From an uncultured cyanobacterium (lineage in GTDB: Bacteria > Cyanobacteriota > Cyanobacteriia > PCC-6307 > Cyanobiaceae), in the NCBI GenBank assembly GCA_903858015.1, contig CAIOGZ010000017.1, forward strand, positions 1 to 34,886: 34,886 nt of DNA, written 5' to 3'. Position numbers and translations under genes: made by a program. Below are positions 17,387 through 22,663 of the stretch, in pieces; positions within the stretch are counted from its first letter, which is position 1, and every line of letters starts with the position of its first letter. The notes beneath the pieces were generated by a model. That model was not told the DNA's origin. It worked only from the letters and a program-made list of their open reading frames with translations, and did no database searches.

Positions 17387-18510
17387 CCCTGCTGGGGATC
17401 GGCACCGCCCTGCCCTCCCATCGCCTCAGCCAGGCCGAATCGGCCGCCATGGCCGAGCGCCTCTCGGCCAGCAACGACGCCCAGGCCAGCTTGCTGCGGC
17501 GGTTGCAGCGCCGTTCCGGCGTGGCCTTCCGCCACAGCGTGCTGCTGGCCGATGCCGCCGGCCCCCTGCCCGGCCCCCTGCCCGATCGCCTGCCCTTCTA
17601 CGCAGACGCCAACCCAACCACCGCCGAGCGCATGGCCCGCTTCGCGGTCGAGGCCGGTCCGTTGGCCCTGCGGGCCTGCGGCGCCGCCCTGGCCGCCGCC
17701 GCCGTCGAACCGGATGCGATCACCCACCTGATCACGGTGTGCTGCACCGGCTTCCAGGCCCCCGGCTTCGACCTCGACCTGGTCCAGGGGCTGCCGTTGG
17801 CTGCCGGTGTGGCCCGCACCCAGGTGGGCTTCATGGGCTGCCACGGGGCCCTCAACGGCCTGCGCGTCGGCCATGCCTTTGGCCAGGCCGTTGCTGGCTC
17901 GCGGGTGCTGCTCTGCGCGCTCGAACTCTGCAGCCTGCACCAACAGCTGGGTTGGCACCCGGAGCGGGTGGTGGCCAATGCGCTGTTTGCCGATGGCGCC
18001 GCCGCTGCGGTGCTGGCCGCCGCCGAGCCGCCCGCAGCGAAGCCGCCCGCTGCAGGGGCAGGGCGCGGGCCGCTGCCCGTCGGCTCGCCCTGGCGGCTGC
18101 TGGCTTCCGGGTCGACGCTGCTGCCCGATAGCGCCGATGCCATGGCCTGGACGATTGCCGACCACGGCTTTGAGATGGGCCTGTCGCCGCGGGTGCCGGC
18201 CCTGATCGCCGCCCGCTTGGCGCCCTGGCTCGATGGCTGGTTGGCCGGCCAGGGGCTCGACCGGGCCGCGATCGGCTGCTGGGCCATCCATCCGGGCGGG
18301 CCTCGCCTGCTGGAGGCGGTGCGCGACTGCCTCGACCTGCCCGCCGCAGCGATCGAACCCTCCACCGCGGTGCTGAGGGAGTGCGGCAACATGTCGTCGG
18401 CCACGATCCTGTTCATCCTCAATCGCCTGCGGCTTGCCGGGGCCCCCCTGCCCTGCGTGGCCCTGGCCTTCGGACCAGGCCTCTGCGTTGAGGCGGCCCT
18501 GTTGGGGTGA
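17377..18510 (+). CDS. Type III polyketide synthase (chalcone-synthase-like)
   Basis: The protein has 377 residues, the normal length. The catalytic triad is visible: Cys155 in FMGCHGALNG, His305 in CWAIHPGGP, and Asn338 in RECGNMSSATI. Conserved blocks PTTAERM and VCCTGFQAPGFDLDLV are present. Type III enzymes condense malonyl-CoA on a CoA or ACP-bound starter; with the methyltransferase and flavoprotein upstream, the likely product is a methylated alkylresorcinol, as in the hierridin cluster reported for Cyanobium and wider picocyanobacteria. It overlaps the flavoprotein by 10 bases, so the three genes form one operon. The chemistry is inferred from gene content; starter preference cannot be read from the sequence. 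Confidence 0.92.
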   Translation: MPVTLLGIGTALPSHRLSQAESAAMAERLSASNDAQASLLRRLQRRSGVAFRHSVLLADAAGPLPGPLPDRLPFYADANPTTAERMARFAVEAGPLALRACGAALAAAAVEPDAITHLITVCCTGFQAPGFDLDLVQGLPLAAGVARTQVGFMGCHGALNGLRVGHAFGQAVAGSRVLLCALELCSLHQQLGWHPERVVANALFADGAAAAVLAAAEPPAAKPPAAGAGRGPLPVGSPWRLLASGSTLLPDSADAMAWTIADHGFEMGLSPRVPALIAARLAPWLDGWLAGQGLDRAAIGCWAIHPGGPRLLEAVRDCLDLPAAAIEPSTAVLRECGNMSSATILFILNRLRLAGAPLPCVALAFGPGLCVEAALLG

Positions 18511-18628
18511 GGGAGCCCTCAGCCAACGAAGTTGAAGCAAATCCTGGAATTAGGGGCGCGACCCTGAATAGGGAATGGGACGAAGCCTGGAGATGAGTAA
18601 TCCATTGGCGAGGGGCCTAATCCGATCA

Positions 18629-19177
18629 TCACTCAGAAAGCTCAATTAAAGCTAGGGTTTGACCCCAAGTTCGGAAGATTGCGGACACCAGAAAGAGCGT
18701 GGTTGAGCCTGCGATGGCGAAAGGGGCGACAGCCTCGCCGGCGATCAGCTTGGCGCCTCCGTAGGTCAAAATAACACTGGCGACGATCGGGATTAAGTTG
18801 TGGATGATCTTGTCCAACGTGCTCTGAATCGCCCTGAGATGGAGGGTTCGCCGCACACGCACCGTATGGATTCGATAGATCAAACCCCCAATCCCCATCA
18901 CAACAAAGATAACCCCGCTTGGCCAATCAGACTTCCACGGCACCAGCACCACCATGCTTTGGAACAGGACGCTGGCGAAGCTATCCAACACAGGCGTCAG
19001 CGATGCATGGGCGATGTCCAGCTTGCGGGAGCTCGACAAGCCGGTGCCAAGCGATACAACAACAAACAGCAAACCAACCAGCGTCGCACCAGCCGCCCCG
19101 GTGATGGTGAAGAAGTTGCCCCAACCGTTGAACATAGAACCATCCACGACATGTGGCAGCCGACTCAGCTGAACCAT
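18629..19177 (-). CDS. Four-span membrane protein, unknown function
   Basis: The frame starts at ATG 19177, but an ATG at 19135 (MFNGWGNFFTITGAAGATLV) fits better because the WxNFFxxxGxAxGxLxGLxFV opening is the recognisable family start; this gives 168 residues. Hydrophobic segments are FFTITGAAGATLVGLLFVVV, a second near LDSFASVLFQSMVVLV, a third at SGVIFVVMGIGGLIY, a fourth at IPIVASVILTYGGAKL, and one near the end (FAIAGSTTLFLVSAIF). Proteins of this opening are common, small and unassigned. It converges on the PKS operon with 118 bases between. Confidence 0.7.
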   Translation of the reverse strand: MVQLSRLPHVVDGSMFNGWGNFFTITGAAGATLVGLLFVVVSLGTGLSSSRKLDIAHASLTPVLDSFASVLFQSMVVLVPWKSDWPSGVIFVVMGIGGLIYRIHTVRVRRTLHLRAIQSTLDKIIHNLIPIVASVILTYGGAKLIAGEAVAPFAIAGSTTLFLVSAIFRTWGQTLALIELSE

Positions 19178-19343
19178 GCTAAATCAAGCCATAGGATAGC
19201 TGAAACTCTTTCCTGATGGCCAACTGAGATCTTGATCCATTGCGCGAATTCCACTGTTCGGCGGACTTCAACCACTCAAACGATGGAGCCCCTGGCTACG
19301 GGCAAGCAAGGGCGTGGCTCGTCATCCTCAAAACGGGGGGGGC

Positions 19344-19372
19344 GATCCTTCGAACGCTCGCCATCACCTGGC
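19344..19372. repeat. 29-bp direct repeat, copy A (outer side of mazEF)
   Basis: This 29-base stretch matches 20362-20390 at 26 positions by eye and in the same orientation. The two copies flank the MazEF pair, copy A beyond the toxin end and copy B beyond the antitoxin start. Confidence 0.7.
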
Positions 19373-19431
19373 CGCAAGTCTGTTTGGTGTAGCAGATAGC
19401 CATGAGGTGGCGGCTTAGGTGAATGGCGGTA

Positions 19432-19788
19432 TTAGAGAGTGGCAGGGGTGTCAGGCTCAAGAAGCGTTAACACCCTCGCAGTCACCATCGCCATTACGTC
19501 TAGGGAAGCCCGCTCGATGAACTTCACTTTCCTCGATCGCCAGTCAAGGCTCTTCAGCTGATCCGACAGAACAACTCCACTTACAGCAGTTCCATCAGGG
19601 AGCTCCACCTCGAATGGATACCCCTTGATCTTGGACGTTACTGGACAGAACAAGGCCAGACCGACTTTTCCATTGTAGATCTTTGGGGATAGAACAAGTG
19701 CTGGCCTCCTTCCACGCTGTTCACTGCCGACTTGTGGTGTGAACTCCAGCCACACCAGATCACCACGATCGGGCACGTAGGACGACAT
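19432..19788 (-). CDS. mazF: MazF-family endoribonuclease toxin
   Basis: The protein has 118 residues. It opens with YVPDRGDLVWLEFTPQVGSE then QRGRRPALVLSPK, the standard MazF N-terminus carrying the conserved Arg. The middle FCPVTSKIKGYPFEVELP and the VLSDQLKSLDWRSRKVKFIE block hold the conserved Thr and the Asp-Gln-x-Lys-Ser-x-Asp motif. MazF cuts mRNA at short specific sequences and is held in check by MazE. Its start codon shares one base with the antitoxin stop at 19788, so the two are translationally coupled. Confidence 0.93.
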   Translation of the reverse strand: MSSYVPDRGDLVWLEFTPQVGSEQRGRRPALVLSPKIYNGKVGLALFCPVTSKIKGYPFEVELPDGTAVSGVVLSDQLKSLDWRSRKVKFIERASLDVMAMVTARVLTLLEPDTPATL

Positions 19789-20036
19789 CAGAATGCTTCG
19801 GCCCCGACGCCATCCCCGCTATCAATGGAGGCGTGGATGTTCTCGGGCGTAACGCCCGCAAGAAGATCTGCAAGCCTGAGCCGAATTGGAACGGCGGGCC
19901 TCAGCACCAGCTCACCATCCTTCGCCGTGAGGCTGACCTCAGTGCCAGCGCCCAGGCCAACCTCTTCAGCCAAGCCGCGTGGAATCCTCACGCCCAGGCT
20001 GTTACCCCATTTCTGAACCTTCGTCCGCATGCGCAA
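19788..20036 (-). CDS. mazE: MazE-family antitoxin (AbrB/SpoVT fold)
   Basis: The protein has 82 residues. The N-terminus TKVQKWGNSLGVRIPRGLAE is the canonical swapped-hairpin AbrB DNA-binding motif; EVSLTAKDGELVLRP completes the domain. The acidic C-terminus (about 50-82) is the toxin-binding tail. MazE binds MazF and represses its own operon. The first gene of the pair, as usual. An alternative start at Met3 would be equally natural. Confidence 0.92.
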   Translation of the reverse strand: MRMRTKVQKWGNSLGVRIPRGLAEEVGLGAGTEVSLTAKDGELVLRPAVPIRLRLADLLAGVTPENIHASIDSGDGVGAEAF

Positions 20037-20225
20037 TGAGCGGCTATACGCAGACTATACCACTGCTTGACTCGGCAGCCTGTGCACCATCTCTCTAACG
20101 CTTTATTAGGAGGTTCCGAGAACCACGCCCCAAGTCCTCCCCCCTTTCCGAGAACCATTCTGGGACATCGGGCTGGATACCCGCAAAACGATTGCGGTGC
20201 AGAGCTCCTGGGCGAAGGCCACCCA

Positions 20226-20257
20226 GGCATTGGCGTGGTTTGGCATTGGCGTGGTTT
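20226..20257. repeat. 16-bp perfect tandem duplication
   Basis: Two adjacent identical copies of ggcattggcgtggttt, read directly from the sequence. Confidence 0.95.
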
Positions 20258-20361
20258 GCGGGTCCGATAACCCGATGTCCGGCACGATACACAACCTAGA
20301 CCGGATGACCAGGCCCGCGATTAGCACAATTGAAGGCCAAGGTACGCTGTCCGATCAATCC

Positions 20362-20390
20362 GATTCTTCGAACGCTGGCCAGCACCTGGC
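20362..20390. repeat. 29-bp direct repeat, copy B (upstream of mazEF)
   Basis: Partner of 19344-19372, same orientation, three mismatches in 29. Confidence 0.7.
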
Positions 20391-20555
20391 TCCGCTAGTT
20401 GTGTTGCTGGCCGACACCCTGCCCAGGGCGATGCTTAGCGCTTGCGGGGTCTGAACCCGATCCCGGCAGGGGTTCGGCGCTTCCCGGGGGAGCTGCTGCG
20501 CGGGGCCGGAACGGCGCCGCAGTGAGGCAAATCTCGGTCGCTGCGAAAGCGGCGT

Positions 20556-21005
20556 TCAGAAGGGAGCGGAACTGCTGCTGGGCTGCCCCGGCAGCGGGGA
20601 CGCCGCCGGTCCGATCAGCCGGTCCGCCTCCGCCACGCTGGCGCGGCCGCTGCGCTGCTCCAGCAGGCACAGCTCCAGCCCCTTGCGGCCACCCATGTGG
20701 GGCTGGGGATAGGTGCCCTCCAGCAGCAGGGCGCTGAGGCCCAAGCCTGGCAGGTCCACCCGCTGGCCCTTAACCCGCACCGCGGCGAGGCCGCTGGCGG
20801 CCTGGCAAGCGGTGCGCACCTGGCGGTCGTAGGCGCTCCAGGCCTCGGGGCTGGAGGCGAGGGCGGGTCCGCCGGCTAGGGCCATGGACGCCAGCACCAG
20901 GCAAACCAGGCCAGGCCCGCAGGCCCGGCGGCAGAGCAGGCGGCTTCTGGCGTCGGGGCTGCGCTCGACCGCCAGCGCGGGGGGGAGAGGGCCAGGGGTT
21001 GCCAT
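20556..21005 (-). CDS. Small exported protein, conserved-looking, unknown function
   Basis: I place the start at ATG 21005 (MATPGPLPPALAVERSPDAR), 149 residues; the frame runs 70 codons further upstream but is Cys/Arg-rich and non-protein-like there. A signal peptide with a hydrophobic core (GPGLVCLVLASMALAGGPAL) is followed by SPEAWSAYDRQVRTACQAAS, the strand VKGQRVDLPGLGLSALLLEG, TYPQPHMGG and KGLELCLLEQRSGRASVAEA. This is a small periplasmic protein seen in several cyanobacteria and proteobacteria as far as I recall, function unknown. The C-terminus is a Pro/Ser tail. Confidence 0.75.
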   Translation of the reverse strand: MATPGPLPPALAVERSPDARSRLLCRRACGPGLVCLVLASMALAGGPALASSPEAWSAYDRQVRTACQAASGLAAVRVKGQRVDLPGLGLSALLLEGTYPQPHMGGRKGLELCLLEQRSGRASVAEADRLIGPAASPLPGQPSSSSAPF

Positions 21006-21244
21006 GGTGCGGGGCTGCGGCTGGACCGTGATCTGGGCCGCAGGGTAGCCGCGGCAGCAGGGCAGATCAGCCGCTGCGGGGCAGGTCCGATCCGCCTCCG
21101 CCCCCTTCAACCTCCCTCGCGATCGGAGCGCAATCGAAGCTGCCCGCTCGCCGCATGGAGCCGGGATCCGCCGCTCAGCGCTGGGCGCTGGGTTCAGCGC
21201 CGCGCTGGCGGGCATGGGCGGGAAACCGACCTTGCCCCGGATCC

Positions 21245-21262
21245 TTCACAGCCTGTTACAGT
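21245..21262 (+). promoter_or_regulatory. HLR1-like element upstream of hli
   Basis: Two 8-base half sites separated by two bases: ttcacagc (5 of 8) and gttacagt (7 of 8) against (G/T)TTACA(T/A)(T/A), the HLR1 element bound by RpaB in cyanobacteria and known to control hli genes. It lies only about 23 bases before the hli start, closer than expected for an activating site, so treat it as a candidate. Confidence 0.35.
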
Positions 21263-21272
21263 TCTCGTAACA
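21254..21272. promoter_or_regulatory. Inverted repeat TGTTAC-N7-GTAACA before hli
   Basis: A perfect 6-bp dyad with a 7-base spacer ends 13 bases before the hli ATG. It may be an operator or a small leader hairpin that covers the translation start region. Confidence 0.5.
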
Positions 21273-21285
21273 ATCCGAAACACCC

Positions 21286-21429
21286 ATGGCTGAACCCACC
21301 CCCCGCTTTGGTTTCGTCGCCTTCGCTGAAACCTGGAATGGCCGTATGGCCATGCTCGGCTTCGTGATCGGCCTCGCCACCGAACTGCTCACCGGCCAGA
21401 GCATCCTCTCCCAGATCGGGCTCGGTTGA
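21286..21429 (+). CDS. hli: High-light-inducible protein (HLIP)
   Basis: A 47-residue protein, too short for most ORF callers. The single helix carries FAETWNGRMAMLGFVIGLAT, the ExxNxRxAMxGF chlorophyll/carotenoid-binding signature of the light-harvesting-like family. HLIPs sit in the thylakoid membrane, bind chlorophyll and quench excess energy, often next to photosystem II during assembly or high light. The tail ELLTGQSILSQIGLG is typical. A two-gene string follows: a 39-residue membrane peptide begins 5 bases later, then a second HLIP-like frame, and a terminator. No Shine-Dalgarno is visible, which is common for this class. Confidence 0.95.
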   Translation: MAEPTPRFGFVAFAETWNGRMAMLGFVIGLATELLTGQSILSQIGLG

Positions 21430-21434
21430 TCGCC

Positions 21435-21554
21435 ATGGGCACCGATTACAGCACTGCGATCACCGCCGTCATCGGCCTGGTCGTTGTCCTCACCGGCATG
21501 ACCGGCTACATGCTCACCCGCCCCAGCGATCTCACCCCCACCAACAACCGATGA
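21435..21554 (+). CDS. Small single-span membrane peptide (39 residues) between two HLIP frames
   Basis: Starts 5 bases after the hli stop. The product has a short polar N-terminus (MGTDYSTA), one hydrophobic span (ITAVIGLVVVLTGMTGYMLT) and RPSDLTPTNNR. The TGY plus PSxL ending faintly resembles PsbN, but the conserved PsbN C-terminus (DPF and acids) is missing, so I do not name it. The stop TGA at 21552-21554 is embedded in CGATGAA, and the HLIP-like frame that continues lies +1 to this one. The peptide could therefore be the N-terminal part of a frame-shifted HLIP, or a separate subunit. Confidence 0.65.
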   Translation: MGTDYSTAITAVIGLVVVLTGMTGYMLTRPSDLTPTNNR

Positions 21555-21744
21555 ACAGCTGCTCCACAGGGAGCAGTTCCAGCCGGTTGAGTTGCTCAGT
21601 GGCCGCGCAGCCATGGTCGGCATCGTGATCGGTATCGTCACCGAAGCGATCACCGACTCCGGCATCGCCCACCCAATCGGCCTCGGTCCCCTGGTAGACG
21701 GCTACGCCGCCTGCTACATCCAGTTCCTGCCCTTCTGCTTCTGA
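21553..21744 (+). CDS. Second HLIP-like protein without a usual start codon (possible +1 frameshift product or pseudogene)
   Basis: The frame from about 21553 reads EQLLHREQFQPVELLSGRAA then MVGIVIGIVTEAI and ends with GLGPLVDGYAACYIQFLPFC plus F and TGA at 21742-21744. The ExxxGRAAMVG core is the HLIP binding helix, and the long C-terminal tail is unusual but looks well kept. The frame is open back to 21502, yet offers no ATG, GTG or TTG before the core; CTG 21559 and ATC 21529 are the only nearby alternatives. A +1 slip at CGA-TGA after the 39-residue peptide would join both, as in the RF2 type of shift. I give this as a hypothesis; a recent start loss is the simpler alternative. Confidence 0.6.
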   Translation, partial: EQLLHREQFQPVELLSGRAAMVGIVIGIVTEAITDSGIAHPIGLGPLVDGYAACYIQFLPFCF

Positions 21745-21770
21745 GCCGCCGCTCGGCTCCTAAACACACC

Positions 21771-21796
21771 GCCCCCGGCAACCCCGGGGGTTTTTT
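21771..21796 (+). terminator. Rho-independent terminator of the hli string
   Basis: A 7-bp GC stem (cccccgg / ccggggg) with a CAACC loop is followed directly by six T. It lies 26 bases behind the last HLIP stop. Confidence 0.92.
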
Positions 21797-21861
21797 GTTG
21801 GCCATCGCTGCAGAGCCTCCAGGCTGGCTGACTCCCTGGAGATGGCCGCTTCCACCGATCG

Positions 21862-22230
21862 TTACGGCTGCCCCATCCCACGCACGGCAGCGTGCCGCAA
21901 TCGATCGATCGCCGCCAGAATTTCAGTGCGACTGGCCGGTAACGGAAACGGCCCTACCTCATAGCGCGCCTCCACGGCGTAGGGCTGCAGCGCCAACAGC
22001 ACCGGCTCCAGATCGATGCCCACCAGCTCAGCCAACAGGTTGAGCCCATGGCTGAACGGCGGCCGCTGATCGCGCAGCACGATGCGCACCTTCAGCAGCT
22101 TCTCCACCGCCTGTTGGGCCGTGAAGCCCCATTCCTCATCCGGGTAGGTGGGGTCAAGGTTCAGCCGCAGGGCCCGCAGATGGCGCTCCACCAGGGCCAG
22201 CAGCACGCGGGCATCCTCTTGGGGGGTCAT
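21862..22230 (-). CDS. HEPN-domain protein (toxin partner of a MNT/HEPN pair)
   Basis: The protein has 122 residues, all helical. It opens with MTPQEDARVLLALVERHLRA; the middle has WGFTAQQAVEKLLKVRIVLR, the usual EK-helix, then the RPPFSHGLNLLAEL segment holding the Arg-x4-His motif of HEPN ribonucleases (RxxxxH). The length fits the minimal HEPN family. Its start overlaps the stop of the nucleotidyltransferase gene by 4 bases, so the pair is coupled. HEPN proteins of this kind are toxins that cleave RNA, neutralised by the MNT partner through AMPylation of a tyrosine; that mechanism is from known modules, not from this sequence. Confidence 0.85.
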   Translation of the reverse strand: MTPQEDARVLLALVERHLRALRLNLDPTYPDEEWGFTAQQAVEKLLKVRIVLRDQRPPFSHGLNLLAELVGIDLEPVLLALQPYAVEARYEVGPFPLPASRTEILAAIDRLRHAAVRGMGQP

Positions 22231-22631
22231 GGCTGCACCACCAGCACCCGGCCTTGGCGGGCCGCTTCGCTGATCACATGCCAGCGGGAGCCGGCCAAGC
22301 GGGCGGCGTCGGCGCTGCCGCTCACGATCAAATCCACCGGCAGCCGCATAGGCTTGAGCGGTTCAAAATGGCGCCACCAACTGGCTACCTTCGCCTGACC
22401 CGCCAGGTGGGGCGTGCGTTCCACCACCAGCAGGTCCAGGTCCGAGTCGGGCCGGGCGGTGCCGCTGGCGCGGGAGCCGAACAGCACCAGCGCCTGCACC
22501 GTGGGATCGGCTGCGATCGCTCGCAGCGCCAGTTCCAGCGCCTGGCGCCGCTCGCCATCGATGCCTGGGCCCAGATCGGGCAGGGCGAAAGGCCGGGGGG
22601 TGGTCCAGTCGGCGCAGCTGGCGGCGGTCAT
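22227..22631 (-). CDS. Minimal nucleotidyltransferase (MNT) antitoxin
   Basis: I take ATG 22631 (MTAASCADWTTPRPF) as the start: 134 residues; the frame extends 12 codons upstream with an ATG at 22667 that overlaps the sulfatase stop region. The catalytic block ALVLFGSRASGTARPDSDLD contains GSRASG and the metal-binding Asp pair (SDLDLLVVE), the hallmark of minimal pol-beta nucleotidyltransferases. A third acid is expected in VDLIVSG. It lies upstream of, and overlaps, the HEPN gene, the usual antitoxin-first order. Confidence 0.88.
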   Translation of the reverse strand: MTAASCADWTTPRPFALPDLGPGIDGERRQALELALRAIAADPTVQALVLFGSRASGTARPDSDLDLLVVERTPHLAGQAKVASWWRHFEPLKPMRLPVDLIVSGSADAARLAGSRWHVISEAARQGRVLVVQP

Positions 22632-22663
22632 GGGTTCAGTGTGGCGTGCCCAGGCGCCGCTGC

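Larger units (their letters stand above)
20040..20555. other. Gene-free stretch with short repeats
   Basis: About 515 bases without a credible gene. It contains a perfect 16-bp tandem duplication (20226-20257), two ttccgagaacca boxes near 20115 and 20148, and copy B of the mazEF-flanking repeat (20362-20390). Upstream of mazE it should also hold that operon's promoter, but I cannot pick it out. Confidence 0.5.

Noticed and set aside
18500..18530. Hairpin tgaggg-ag-ccctca behind the PKS gene as a terminator
   Set aside because: The dyad is real, but the loop is only two bases and no T-run follows, so I do not call a terminator.
17062..18540. Leftward open frame of 492 codons
   Set aside because: Antisense to the flavoprotein and PKS genes; composition dominated by Gly/Arg/Gln, a shadow frame.
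21435..21554. Calling the 39-residue peptide psbN
   Set aside because: Only the TGY and PSxL positions agree; the conserved acidic C-terminal end of PsbN is missing and the gene is not beside psbH.
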